Assembly: GCA_019614645.1 (NCBI GenBank)
Contig: JABWDB010000019.1
Location: 4,944,501 to 5,008,500 of the forward strand
Source of the DNA: Stratiolaelaps scimitus
Lineage: Eukaryota; Arthropoda; Arachnida; Mesostigmata; Laelapidae
Direction of reading: 5' to 3'
Length of the DNA: 64,000 nucleotides
The notes beneath the pieces are model-generated. The model did not search any database, was not told the origin of the DNA, and was given only the letters and a program-made list of their open reading frames with translations. Shown one piece after another: positions 35,011-46,790 of this stretch; position 1 is the first letter of the stretch; each line of letters opens with the position of its first letter. The translations under genes were made by a program, and so were the position numbers.

Positions 35011-37303
35011 CAATAGAAGATCATGTGTAGGAAGCGTCGTATGCTGGCATCGACGAACGGAATGAAGAAGGTCTGCTGCAGTAAGTTTGAGCAGCTGGAG
35101 CAAATGTCGTATGCATGCACTAGCTGACTAGGTAACGAACCTCTAGGTGACGTGACAATGCTGGCTGAGCAGGTGCCGATCCGGAAGAAAAATTCGACTT
35201 TTTGCGTTAGAAGGCCCACTGGTGCTTTTGCTGTATATATTATACAATGGCACGATCACACGGGACGAAAATCACTTGCGTTCATACGAGTTGATCCACT
35301 TCTCAGGCGGCACGCTTTTATTGCTCGAAGGGATTTTGTCGTTTCCACTAGGCGTTGTTCACATTTTGAGTTCTAAATATAGAAGCCTATACGATGTCTG
35401 CTGTTTGAGTTGGGGTTGTCATTCAATGCCGCCCTAGTAAATTGAACGTATAGCTACTATATAGAATAAGAATCATGATTATCATCGTAATCTTACATAG
35501 GTTAATTGTATCCGAACTTATATTGTAACTTTTCAAGTCCAAGTCTGGGCGCGTAGTGGAAAGTATTATCAGGTGTAAATTTACCAGCAAGATCCCTGTG
35601 CGATTTGTTGTTCGTAATCAAAGTGATCCTATCGTTCGCTATTTACAACCTGATCGCTGGACTCGTTACCTGCTAGGCATTTCACGTAATTGTTTATAAC
35701 CGGATACAAAAGAAATGTCATACATTCCCCTGTTCAGATCCTAGTTGGACGGAGGATAGGATCGAATCGGGTGAGAAAGTTGCATCCATCTATTCAGCAC
35801 GTAGACTCGTGGCCCCGTTGAGCTATATAGTTGCCGACCGTTGGAGGGCCTCTATGTGCAGGAACGACACGAGGTTCGGTAATGACTATCTTAACTGACA
35901 ACAACATCCAACACAGCAGTCCTCGTTTACAGCCGAAGTCGGGCACGTAATTACGCCTACAGCCAATACGAAGTTTACAAAAGTTTATGAAGGACACGCG
36001 GTCTTGCCTATCGGAACATGACAGGGGCGTGTTTCAGTTGCTGTTGGGTCTGCGGCGGTTGCGTTGCGGACGTAATGTCGTTATTCGTTGGCTCGATAGG
36101 TGGCAGTTGCACAGCCGTGCAACCGCTAGACGGAAGGCAGTATGTAGCAGATCTACTTTGATGTACCACTACATAATAGACACGTGACTCAATGAAGCGT
36201 ATGAGTAGTCGGCGAGCTGCGTGGGTCTGCATCTCTGTCTGTGCCGCAACCGTACGTAGGCGTTGCGGTGGGCTTTTTCCTTTGTGTTTTGGAAGAGCCT
36301 CATTCCTTTCAACGTTCACGTCTTTCAGGGTTCGCCCCTATTTTCGCTGCCGCGTATACGAATGTGTACCATTTATGCGAACTGGTCATAAAGACTGACG
36401 GAACGAACACTATTATTTTCAAAAATTTTCCAGGATAATATGCGTAGTTCCCACATACGCAAGGTGTTTTAAGCTACATGGCACCGCCTGGCGATTATTC
36501 GCCACACGAGCGATTCCACACAGGGAGAGCACTGTGTGTCGGTCTAGTACTCGCGTACACCGCAAGTGTTCCTTGCGTCGTCCTTGGCGCAACGTGCCTT
36601 CGGTACATGTGTGTTAACGATATAAATGCATCCCTCTGAATCAGCCTCTGGCGGCAGGAGGCTTTAAACGTGATAAGAGAACGTAAGAGGAGATGGCAGG
36701 CCGGCTGGATTGCTAAAACGATCCGCCGCCACCGCCGACCATGAGAATGAAGGACGCAAGGCGACCATTATTCCGCATGTTGCTGCTGTCGCTGTTGGTG
36801 CTTCAGCAAATACTCTCTGTTTAGGGGGGTTTTTAGTCTTTCAACGGTTATCCACCCTTCCCTTTGGTATGTTAGAGGCTTCGAAGGTTTCTCCCTCCAC
36901 CGATACGTTGTCTTTGTTTTAGCCGTGAGCATGAGTCGTGCGTACCGCCAGCTTTATCGACAACAATAACTATGACGACGACGAGGACAACAACAACATC
37001 GACAACCGTTGCTGAGACGGTTGCAGCAACGGCAGCAAGTAAAGGGTAATTCCTTTCTCCGCCACTATAGCGATGTATGCGAAAGAAAAACAAACATCGC
37101 TTTTGCCGAAGCATTATCGCCGCATTATCACCGTCACCCCCGTGGTCCCGTAGAATTCCTGGCTTGCTGCACTTCCTATGATCCACCCGTCCGTCGGCTG
37201 GCTCGTAGCAATATACTCAAGGCATCACATTCGACCGCCAGCTACTAACGGGACTCGACGCCTCTAACCACGCTCGAGAACGTTGGGAGGCCCCTGGACG
37301 AAC
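35011..37303. other. Unassigned sequence
   Basis: Frames of 60-118 codons on both strands show no motif. A GAC/AAC-rich triplet stretch lies around 36960-37000, followed by a small hairpin CCGTTGCTG/CAGCAACGG (37003-37029). Confidence 0.35.
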
Positions 37304-37853
37304 ATGAGTGCGCGATCTGTGTGCACAAGTCGACTGGCAGAATTGACGCAAACGTTGGCGTTACGAGACGAGCTGAAGAGGCTAGAAGCAGCCTCAGTTC
37401 GCTGGGGCGGGGGGCGTGGTAAGGGTGGTCTACTGGTCTACTAGAATAATATAACCTATTGCTCTATAAATATCGTTGGTATGAAGGTTCGATATATCCC
37501 GTGGGAAGGAAAAGCGGAAAGCAGGTTAGGTGGAGGGCAGCTTGAGGAGAAAGTTAATCTTGACTTCCCTTGAGTTTCATGTGTGCCACTAGGAGCTCCT
37601 TGCGACCTTGACGTAGCTGTAGTACGACCACGCTGCAGTATACAGACAGATGGGATAGGATGGTGGGAGACGACGGATCTTATGAGGAGAGTACCTAATA
37701 TCGTATTCGTTCTACGACGTAACCGATTGTAACAGATCTATCCTTTCAGCCTGCGTAGCTAGCCAGCTTGCTGGAGGGACTTTTGCCGAGACGTATGTAG
37801 ATATACGAAGAGCCAGCAGTTGCTCATACTGCAATATTGTACCAGATTGCTGA
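37304..37853 (+). CDS. Candidate two-exon small gene (exons 37304-37418 and 37750-37853)
   Basis: An ATG at 37304 with A at -3 opens a coding-like stretch of 38 codons: MSARSVCTSRLAEL, then LALRDELKRLEAAS, an amphipathic helix. It meets a donor GTAAGG at 37419. An acceptor CCTTTCAG ends at 37749. Joining the two keeps the frame for another 34 codons (SQLAGGTFAETYVDIRR segment) to a TGA at 37851-37853, giving 72 residues. I know no homologue. The splice model is inferred from signals only and could be chance. No poly-A signal is evident close by. Confidence 0.25.
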
Positions 37854-38407
37854 AGTCAAAAAGGATACAACGTAGGCTAACAATAGATACCATGTTAATT
37901 TTAGAGGAGTGTGCAAAATGGAGAGAAGATGCGAGATAAAAATGCGAATTGGGGACTGCTCATGAATAGCGATAATACGAATTATATTGTAGCATTTGCT
38001 AAAAATGCAAACAAAAAATTAGCAAAAAGTAACATATAATTATGTCTCAAGCAATATTTTTATTATTAAAAGCGAATCCGTTGTTCTACCTCCAGGGCAC
38101 GGGTCCTTATCTCTAGAATCTTATCCTAACATACGTCCATAGCTTTTGCGAAGTGTACGTGACCCTGGCAATCTTTTCTCGTAAATCTTCCAGGCTTTGC
38201 TTGACGAAAAGCGCCATCGTCTTTTTTTTTTGTAATACATATCTAGTCTTATAATGTTCAGCAAAGGATGCTGGACAATAAACTGCCTCCACTGCCATTA
38301 TCCATCAGTCAGGTCATTTATTTCAGACCCATTGCACTGGCACGCTTCAAATCGAATTTCGAGGAAGAGCTCCTGTGTTGCTCCGTATCTCTGCTACCCT
38401 GCCACCT
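37854..38407. other. Unassigned AT-rich sequence
   Basis: Nothing recognised. A T10 run lies at about 38222-38231. Confidence 0.35.
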
Positions 38408-38617
38408 ATGTGGTTTTATTTAGAGTTCAGGCGCGATAGAGCAATCGTGCCGCCGAATCACATTCAATTTGTCAGTGTCAGCCGTGTAGTGCTGCCGATT
38501 TTTCTGCTAGAGGACGCTGGAATTTCTGTAGATGAATTTGAACCAGCTTGTGTCGAAGGAAAGACGTTGCCTTTCGTCTTCCCGTTGGATGAAAAACGTG
38601 AAAAAGTCCAGTCTTGA
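38408..38617 (+). CDS. Unrecognised small open frame
   Basis: An ATG at 38408 opens 69 codons with coding-like codon use, including MWFYLEFRRDR and ISVDEFEPACVEGK, and a lysine/glutamate-rich C-terminus before TGA. A further 84-codon ATG frame follows at 38648-38902 in another register. Neither has a known domain. Both lie just downstream of the minus-strand RT relic and could be transposon-derived or chance. Confidence 0.15.
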   Translation: MWFYLEFRRDRAIVPPNHIQFVSVSRVVLPIFLLEDAGISVDEFEPACVEGKTLPFVFPLDEKREKVQS

Positions 38618-38913
38618 CAGAACGAGCTAAGGTCGTCAAGTGTGTGAATGCATAACGAACATAATGTCATGCAGATTGATGGGGGCATGTGCGGGATGAG
38701 ATATTTTTTCAGATCAATTATTAAACTATCGTACAAATTTATGTTTGCTAGAAATCCAAATCTACAACCGACGTCGTCTCATCCCAATATCGCATTGATG
38801 TGGGCAGGGTCTCCCTGTTCGCCACTAGGTAAACTAACCTGGTTCTACCAGTTAGGTGAACACCAATTACTATATTCAAATGGGCCACTTGATACGATCT
38901 AAAGCGAATTTCG

Positions 38914-39358
38914 TTAGCGGTTGCCATCAGCTCTTATCCCACTTGACATGTCTCGGCACTTACCCGCAAGGCATTTACTGCGAGAATCGTCGGGAGGGAA
39001 ATCTACGGAAAATCCGTCGGCGTATCGAATGAGTTTCACGAGATCATGGCTCTCTTGAGCCTGATTAGTAGATTTCGTACAACAGAATAACATAGGAGGG
39101 ACCTTCAATTGTTATCTTCGACTAGACCAGTTGTTTGAGCAAACTTAGATGCTCGGAGATTGATGGATCGCCGAGAATAACCTCATAGTTCTTGGATAAG
39201 ATGGATGTCTTCCGGAAGGCTGTGTTCTGAGGCTGTGTGTCAAAGCCTGCCTCAAATACTACGGAAAGCGATACGCCTTGAGGGGAAATCTGGTAACCCT
39301 GAAGAAACTCATGCAGGCTCCTATGGCAGGAGACCCTGGGGCTTGAGAAAGATTGCAA
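38914..39358 (-). pseudogene. Probable non-LTR reverse-transcriptase relic with damaged YADD box
   Basis: The minus frame 38914-39108 reads PPMLFCC, then HDLVKLIRYADGFSVDF. This fits the PLLF segment followed by the YADD box, with the second aspartate replaced by glycine. The preceding minus frame (39122-39358) gives FLQGYQISPQGVSLSVVFEAGF, which would fit the region between RT boxes, but the join crosses a stop. Assignment rests mainly on the YAD(D) context and spacing. It is inactive whatever its clade. Confidence 0.4.
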
Positions 39359-39635
39359 GTCGGAGCATTAGTAGTTGTGACAGGAGGTTGTATAATATAT
39401 ACAACTCGTTTCAGCAATCCCTCGCCATGCGGACGGCTTTAAAATCTGGCCTTTCTCTTTAGGAATTACGGAATGAATGCGGTCTTTCTAGCGTTTTGGT
39501 ATCTTCCAGTAATCCTCCAGATCTAACACTCGTTAAAGAGCGAGTTATTCTTAGGGGCAAACTCAAGCACTGTTTAATACGTTCGTTTGCTATCGTATTC
39601 GACTCTGATGACTTGTTCACTTGTATTCGTTGTAC

Positions 39636-39649
39636 GATGCAGTGGACCT
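39636..39649. repeat. Left target-site duplication of family X copy C
   Basis: GATGCAGTGGACCT matches GATACAGTGGACCT at 39771-39784 with one mismatch, framing the family X insert. Confidence 0.75.
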
Positions 39650-39770
39650 TTTTTTTTTGAGAGGAGGAAATTTTCTTCAAACGCACGGATACCACCGGAG
39701 ACGTTCTAATCTCCGTGATAGTGGGTCGATCCAGTGCAGGGTTGACGTGGATGACAAAACGCCTCTGCCG
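39650..39770 (-). mobile_element. Family X repeat, copy C, retroposed with poly-A and target duplication
   Basis: This is a 121-bp insert. On the minus strand it begins CGGCAGAGGCGTTTTG, runs through sequence shared with copies A and B, and ends CCTCCTCTC followed by about ten As (T run at 39649-39658). It is flanked by a 14-bp direct repeat with one mismatch. The poly-A tail plus target duplication is the signature of LINE-mediated retroposition. It is 5'-truncated relative to copy A. Confidence 0.8.
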
Positions 39771-39784
39771 GATACAGTGGACCT
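39771..39784. repeat. Right target-site duplication of family X copy C
   Basis: GATACAGTGGACCT, the partner of 39636-39649. Confidence 0.75.
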
Positions 39785-41794
39785 ATCCGTTTTCAAATGA
39801 TCGTTCATATGCAACTAGAAGTTCGTAAGTTCCCTGGGGTTAAGGTCCTTGCAGTGCAGGAACTTCTCGGCATTTTATCTGCGGGTAGAGAAGAATCCTT
39901 CGAAGTGCTGAACGAGTCTACTTGAAATGAACGACGCTTCAAGTGTGACTGTTGCCACCGATAGCGATGCCGCTAACCACATGAGTGCACATACATTTCC
40001 CTTATTTTCGTCAATGTTTGTTGTATGGGTAATGTCCTAACATCGATTTTCTTTCCGGCTTGTTTTATGTGAGCATCAAGGGTCATGCTAAACGAGAAAT
40101 GTGGCTTAGTTCCAAATTCAACAGTTGCTGTGCATTCTTTCTATGTTGCAGTTCATAACACATGCTCCTCCACTACTAAAATGTGTATTAGCTTGTTAAC
40201 AATCGACATCTTGCTAGCCCATAGGGTTCGTACAAGTAACTGAGTTTTGAATGCATCGCATCTACCACCTGGCCGATAACCAAAATCGTCCAACTGTTAA
40301 GCGCACCTAATTCCAACCCAATACTACACTTCTCCCTCGAACAGTGTGAAGATCTTGCACCATCGGTTGGAATCTGTTGAAGTCTCAGCTCTCCTATGTA
40401 TGCTCTATGTACGGACATCACACAGATCTAGTGTTTAGGCTGGCAGCAGCTGCAACTGGAGGTCCGAGTTTGCCTCGACGATATTTATGTACTCTAACAA
40501 GTTCCACCCCAAAAATAAACCAAACTAATTGTGGATTTTCTGCCAGTTCGCCACCCAACCACCCACGTTCAATACCCTAGACATCGTCAAGGCGCCTTTT
40601 TGGTTCTGACGCTCATTCAACTTTGAAAGCATCAATTTAGATTTGATCAGCTCGAACCCGCTTGAAAGTCTGATCAGCAACGTTTAGGCGAAATCGTTTT
40701 GTATTAGGGTATAGAGTTTTTTGTTGGCAACCTGTTTATTGTTTTCGTATACCTCAGGAAACGAATTGAAGCCTCCAGATCTCTCGTGATTTCGATAGCG
40801 TGACGCTACACACATCGATGGAGAGGCGCTTAGACGGGCTTAACACAAGGGAAGGTCAGTTAGCAGTGAGAATGACTTGTACGTCGTAGTAATGAGAATG
40901 ACGTCATATCCACAACGAGCAGCTCGCTGCTTACTCGACGTAAGCATCTACGTCACTTTGAGCCAGCGGCTGGAAATGAACGATCGCTCAGTACCAACTC
41001 CGAGGGTTGCTACCACTATTGTACTTTTGAAAGTGGATAAGGACAGCACGAATGTACAGGTATGTATGAATGATTGAAACACATTTTAGATATAATATAA
41101 TAGTTTTATGAATCATTATAACTCACGTCAATGTAGCCGACGCAATCGATCAGCGTAGACCAATGAATAAATTATATTATACTATAATCGAACCTTACCC
41201 ATTAGTTTCCCCTCGACAGAAAGCGCGGAGCTGATAAATCAAGAAAATTGAAACGTGGCCCTTCTCGGTCTGTGTTTCGTTTGCTTCGATCATCTTGCTC
41301 TCGCCAGTGAAAAATTTCTTCGACGTGTTTTTAGTAAGTTGTGCTCAATTCATAGCAGAGCTGCATTTACACCAAAAGCATTTGCGCGATCACACAATCC
41401 CTTCCTTTAACATGATTGCACATAACTGTATGATAGGATGACAAACCTGTCCCGTGACTGCCATGGCTCAATGAAATCTCTCCAAGCGTGTATTGGAAAA
41501 ACGCCCGCATACCCTCCCTGTTCTTCACTGCAGTTTGAGCTACTTCGACAGTTACGAATGTATTTAGTACAATCGTAGTTAGGCTGATTATCCCTGTCAC
41601 ATTCGCGTAAGCTGCAGCTTTGTCGCTATTGTTGTTTTTTTTTGCCACGAGATAACTATAATATACTCGGCTTCCCTTCTTTGTAACTATCTACGCAGTA
41701 ATATAAACGAGCAATTTTTGTTTCCTACTACTCGTATTCTATTCCTGGCGATTGAAAGAACTCCATTCTGTCGACGGAATCCGCTATTTCTCTC
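39785..41794. other. Unassigned sequence
   Basis: Short frames only. The minus frame 41367-41648 (93 codons) encodes a hydrophobic stretch (NVTGIISLTTIVLNTFVTV) that would span a membrane, but nothing else supports it. Confidence 0.35.
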
Positions 41795-42115
41795 ATGGCG
41801 AAACTAAGCCCATTTCGAAGCTGGATCGAAGCCCGCCCAAATTACTTTCTATTCTCTATCGGTAGCGGGACGAGTCTGAAGGACGAGCCATCCTGTACAA
41901 TCGTGCTGTGCGTCCATCGAGGAGGAGTCGTTCGCCAGTTCTTTCTTGTCAGCCTCGGGGGTTCACACGACTCAGGGATGATTCGCACGCTACTGGAGCC
42001 GAGCGTTGAACGAGTTGCGAAGTACGGGACGAAGCCTTCCGTCAGAATTCGATTGGGAATTCACACCATTCAATCACACTGTCTTACTCGATCGGCAGCG
42101 GAGTTGCTGCTTTAA
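41795..42115 (+). CDS. Unrecognised open frame, coding-like codon use
   Basis: An ATG at 41795 (G at +4) opens 106 codons ending at TAA. Codon positions show good purine-first bias and a GC-rich third position compared with the AT-rich flanks. The product is a small basic protein (MAKLSPFRSWIEARP, then VLCVHRGGVVRQFFLVSLGG). No domain, signal peptide or membrane segment is evident. An overlapping plus frame (42006-42242) runs into an ATT repeat. It is one of the better anonymous frames in the window but is unproven. Confidence 0.25.
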   Translation: MAKLSPFRSWIEARPNYFLFSIGSGTSLKDEPSCTIVLCVHRGGVVRQFFLVSLGGSHDSGMIRTLLEPSVERVAKYGTKPSVRIRLGIHTIQSHCLTRSAAELLL

Positions 42116-42207
42116 TGAGTCCATCTCGAGCGAGTTCGCCTCAATTCAACTCAGAATTCACCGAGTGGTTACGCCAAAAATACGAAACATTAAAACCAGC
42201 ACAATAG

Positions 42208-42229
42208 CTATTATTATTATTATTATTAT
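42208..42229. repeat. (ATT)n microsatellite
   Basis: Seven ATT units. A similar tract lies at 51179-51204. Confidence 0.9.
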
Positions 42230-42230
42230 C

Positions 42231-43514
42231 AAGAACTATTAGTCTTGTTCCAGCAGGACTGTGCATCTGATTGGTGATCTCGCGAGCTTAAAGGAGTATA
42301 GACGTATGTGTGTACCTTGCGACATGGGTATCGATCTCTTGGGTGAAGGGAAGGCTAGCTATTGGGCAAATTCTACTCAACCAGGAGCACCACCTCTATC
42401 AACATGGGGGTGATCCATGTCATTCAGAAGTGCTTTCTAGATAATGAGTGACTACAGATAGCATCCAAGGTCGTTTTCATCAAACAGTTAAACATTGTAC
42501 AGTCGTTCGCTTACTATTTTGACGATATAATTGTTCACTGAAAACTTACATAATATTTCTTAATGTGCTGCCAGGTCTATTTGATGGCTACATGTAATGG
42601 TACTGAACTCTACATAGCTTGCCATGGAACAAATAACCAATGCTTTGGTTTTTCTACCAAAGCTTGTTTTAACTCTAGATCACCCCGGGGAAGCTCAACA
42701 GTCTAAATACGAGTGTGCAGGCTGTTCTATATAGAAACAGTGAGCTAAATTGGAGTGTCTGTGGTCTTTCTCGATGTTACATTATACGAACTGTGTTTAC
42801 GACGATGCTGAATAACTGGAACAATTGACAAACAATTTATTCAAATAACAATCTTTGTGGTACTATTGGACAAACAGCACTGCATCTAGCATATTCAAAA
42901 AGCACTAGATGAAGAGTATGCCGCTATCCTAAAGTCAGCGTTAAGTCCTCGGCGAGCCATCCTAAGCTTACAACTACGAACGCCTGTTGTGATCCGCTAA
43001 TTATTATATTTAAAATAATTGGTGAGGTCAACTTTGGGAGTTCACATCCAAAATGTACCACTTACGTATCGTTGGACGGGAGCCTATTCACCTTTTAATT
43101 AATGATACTTCACTGAGTCTAGCTATTGCAGATCGATAGTTATCTCTCAATGACCAATATAATGTTTTTCGATACGCCCGCGACTCTCGCGATGGAACCT
43201 TGATTCGGGTTGAAACGGGGCCTAATGTGTTGCAACGTTAGCCTAATTAATTTATCTTTAGATTCAGCAATTATATAAGTGTTGTAGACTTGGCAGCGTA
43301 CAAACCCAAGCGGATGGTTCTAGAGTGAAATGGAAGCAGTTACTGTAGATGTTTACGCCATTGGTCCATATTGCGTATTGTTTCGTGCTTCGCTACAAAT
43401 TATCCAAACGATTTCTTACGGCGAGTTCGTGAGTGTGTTGACACCATCTGTGATACTACATGTTCCGTTGTCTTTGTGGTGATTTCAATCAACGATGAAA
43501 ACTAGGATTTTACG
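42231..43514. other. Unassigned sequence, no long frames
   Basis: I see no gene, repeat or structured element. Confidence 0.4.
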
Positions 43515-43736
43515 ATGATTTCGAAGCCGTACTACTGGGCGTGTCTTGTTGTTGATTCCTTTAACGCGAGTCATTCTGGTAATGAGAGATGTATGAGCTT
43601 TTCTTTGAATGATTGCGTTGCCTCATACGAGCCTTGTCCTAAACATGAATACATAGAGAAGATTGAGGAACTTATGGAAGATGATTCCAATCCTCACCAA
43701 GCCACACGGCTGACAACGACACATCTTCCCAACTAG
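43515..43736 (+). CDS. Unrecognised small open frame
   Basis: An ATG at 43515 opens 73 codons, with four cysteines and an acidic helix (YIEKIEELMEDD). No family is recognised and no splice sites were evaluated with confidence. Confidence 0.15.
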   Translation: MISKPYYWACLVVDSFNASHSGNERCMSFSLNDCVASYEPCPKHEYIEKIEELMEDDSNPHQATRLTTTHLPN

Positions 43737-45204
43737 GGATCCTGGAAGAATCGGCTCGTAGTTCCAAGGGTAATAAAGAATATTGAAGATATATGAGCAT
43801 GTGCATAAAAGGGAAATACGTGGGCCGACCTATTCGAACGAGCGGATTACTAGAATCTAATGAGCCAGGAAAGCTTCATAAGGCTTGTTTGGCTTAGTCT
43901 TTCTGTGTCAAGATCACTCGCCATCTCCGGAGGACTTAGTTTCCATCATTGTCACAGATAAGATCGTATTAGGCAAGATTGCGGATCTTGCTTCAAATTA
44001 AAGCCGCACGTCATCCTCCAATCCTCTATAAATACCTAGGTCCTACCGAAGCGGAGACTCCTCGGTTAATCTTCTCTCGTGTCTATGAGGAAGATATGGT
44101 TTCAGACTTTATCGACGACACCTGTTAATAAACACAAAGACGCTAGTAACGGGGCGAACTGCTGACCCGAGATTCAGGTTTGCCAGGGTGTACTTGCCAC
44201 ACCTTCTCTTAACCTTAATCTCCATGTTACTAAAGTAGCGTGCTCAATCTCACTGACTTGTAACACACATTTCTTGTTAAGAAAGTTCACTTCATGTTAC
44301 TCATTATAAGAGTCTAGTGTAACTCAAGTATCTATATGCTGTCCAAATGTCCAGTCGTATGAAGACTTCCCCTTGCATATCGAAATGTTAGATAGAGTGT
44401 AAGCTAGGTTCATTCATAAGCGTTGCAATATCCCGCGTGTCGAACTGCCTTCAATTAGCGAAATACATGATTCTGCTGCCGAATGAATATAAGGTTCAGT
44501 TGTATAAATACTGTTAGTGCTATGTTTGATATCAAGCCCGATCTATCACGTAGTGATACTACTGTCCGTACGAAGCTTTCACTCGTATAGAGCAACTTAC
44601 GAATATGCTCCTGTGAAGGATATCTTCTCTGATACGGAGGCCTCTTATGTAAGCCAGTGCTACTTAACCAGCTAATAATGCAATAATAATAATGAAAATT
44701 CACTATGTTCGTGAAGTATAGGTGTATATCGAATATATACATTAAATAAAAGCTATGTGCCCCGCGACACATGTGAATACTTCTATACTAAAGCTATCAA
44801 TATCCACATTGAAGACGACCACGCTTGATCCAACCGATTCCACCCTCCTTTTGCGGGCCTCATTAGTCCCTGTTAGATTTTTCGCTCGCTTCTGACTTGC
44901 GCCAATGAAAACTTATACCGATCATAAACATTTACTCTGGACCCCCCCGTTTGGGCTTTCAGCTAGTCATTTGGTTTACACGTTTATTCAACGAGAAGAG
45001 AGACAAATGCCATGGATCCAAGTCGTGGCGGAACGTATCCATCACATATTCACACACATTCTCATATTATAATCATTCGTCTCGTCAGTCGCACACCAGG
45101 GGACTGGCCATTGTTCGACCCGGTTTATCCAGCACGCCAGCATACATAATGATTCATTATTATCCACATTTGCTGACTTTCTGGCCCGTAACAACAGCAA
45201 CTAT
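43737..45204. other. Unassigned sequence
   Basis: Only a 105-codon minus frame (44455-44772), rich in hydrophobic and basic residues, with no motif. Confidence 0.35.
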
Positions 45205-45248
45205 CAGCTAACCTGAGTTAGCTGCTAACTCAGCGACAGTAGCTGTCG
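45205..45248. repeat. Overlapping and abutting perfect hairpins
   Basis: Three inverted repeats are packed in 44 bp: CAGCTAAC/GTTAGCTG (45205-45224, 4-nt loop), CTGAGTTAGC/GCTAACTCAG (45213-45233, 1-nt centre) and CGACAG/CTGTCG (45234-45248, 3-nt loop). The first two are mutually exclusive. No function can be assigned. Confidence 0.7.
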
Positions 45249-45354
45249 GCTGGATCCAGTGACCGCCTACACCTCATGAGCCTATCAACCCCAATGATGA
45301 TGCCATCATCGCGGTAATTGCTAACTGCGATATATGGCTTACCATGTCGGTCTT

Positions 45355-45387
45355 GTCTCTCTCTCTCTCGCTCTCTCTCTATCTCCC
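45355..45387. repeat. (TC)n microsatellite
   Basis: A CT tract with single CG and TA interruptions. Confidence 0.9.
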
Positions 45388-45431
45388 TTTACTGCATTTG
45401 TTTATCCAGTGGGTTCAGTTATTAGACTATA

Positions 45432-45433
<2 letters not shown>

Positions 45434-45465
<32 letters not shown>
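45434..45465. repeat. (TA)n microsatellite
   Basis: An uninterrupted TA run of 32 bp. Confidence 0.95.
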
Positions 45466-45467
<2 letters not shown>

Positions 45468-45479
45468 CGAAGCCTAGCG

Positions 45480-46790
45480 CTAACCAGAATCCGGCAGATA
45501 GAGCAGGGACGTGGTGCAGCAGCAGTAGCAGAGCCAGCGAACATTATCTAACACAGACAGTCGGTTTGCGTCCGCCGTTACTCCGACCCTCCGCCCCAGC
45601 AGCGCTACGTACGCAAACCTCCACCCCTGATGGGTGCTCTGATCCGCCTCGCTGTCCCCCGATCCGTTGATACCGCCACTGGCAACGAGCATCCGCATTG
45701 TTCCTTTGTTTGTTTGTTGTCTATCTGTCCGTCTTTCCGCCTTCTGACAACTGTCCGTACGCGTATCAACGAATGTGCGAATATGCGCCTGTGTTCTAGT
45801 GTCTATTCACTGGATGGCGATCTCGGTAGTGCTCGGCGTGGATCCCTTTTTGCGAGATCCTGAAGCGAGGCTTGCCCGGTATGTATAATTAAGATCACGT
45901 CTTCTCCCCAGAGACCATCGGAGGCTGTCGCCGCCGCCGACCACCTTTGCTGCTGCTGCTGCTGCCCCGGTGGCAGTTTCCGGATGGTAGGCGCTAGTTC
46001 GGCTTATTTGGCTCAGCTTGGCTCCTCTCCATAAACACATGACGAGGTCCATTGCGTCCGGTTCCTTGCGCCTTTCTCTGTGGCGTCCATCTCCGTTTCG
46101 TCTGCTCCCTTGCCTAGGATAGCGGAATAGCTGTATAGCTACAGCAGCTCGTGCTCTGCTCAACCGACTCGAGCCGCTCATCATTCGCTACTAGTGTGCT
46201 GCCTCTTTGCTGTGGTTCGGCAGCCATCTCCCCAAGCCGAGCTCGGCTGGCGAGCCCTGCCCTCGGCCCATGGAGTACTTCTGAGTTCCCTTCTCTCTTT
46301 TGCACACGACTGCAGCTGGTTGCGTTCTCAAGGCAGCCCGGCGTGCGCACCCACGCTCTCAGCCAGGACACGAACTCAGCGAGCTTCGCGGCTTCGGGGG
46401 GGTGATCGAGCAAGCAACCAACGAAACGAAGACTGCACGGCCTCGCTACGTTCTCCCCATCCACTTGGACGAAGGTCTCGCCACCAGCCTCGTCAATACC
46501 GACTTCAGCCGACGGCCGACCAAGAGGGTGAACAGCGAGAGCCGACAACGGCGTGTGTGCAGCAGCCCGCCCCACTCACTTGTCGTGCGGTCTGCCGGAA
46601 GGGCCTCTTCCGCAGGCGGATCTTCCCGAGATTCGAAAACTGAAAACTTGATGAGGCGCAAGAGTTCCTTGCTCTATGAGCCATTGACTGCTAATACGAT
46701 TGCAAGGCGACACTGGCACATGAAGAACACTAGATGGTGTGCCTTGCATAGCTGGTCCGGAAACGAACTCTTAGAATGACATGTGCCGAC
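45480..46790. other. GC-rich, CpG-rich block
   Basis: This is markedly GC-rich relative to its flanks, with a (GCT)n run at 45949-45965 and frames of 125-159 codons open in at least three registers on both strands (45807-46184 minus, 46114-46575 minus, 46194-46643 plus, 46300-46779 plus). No domain is recognised. The pattern fits a compositional island, possibly a promoter or untranslated exon, and not a decodable gene. Confidence 0.4.

Noticed and set aside
46114..46779. Overlapping frames of 149-159 codons as a gene
   Set aside because: Three registers on two strands are open at once, with no domain and high GC. Not decidable from sequence.
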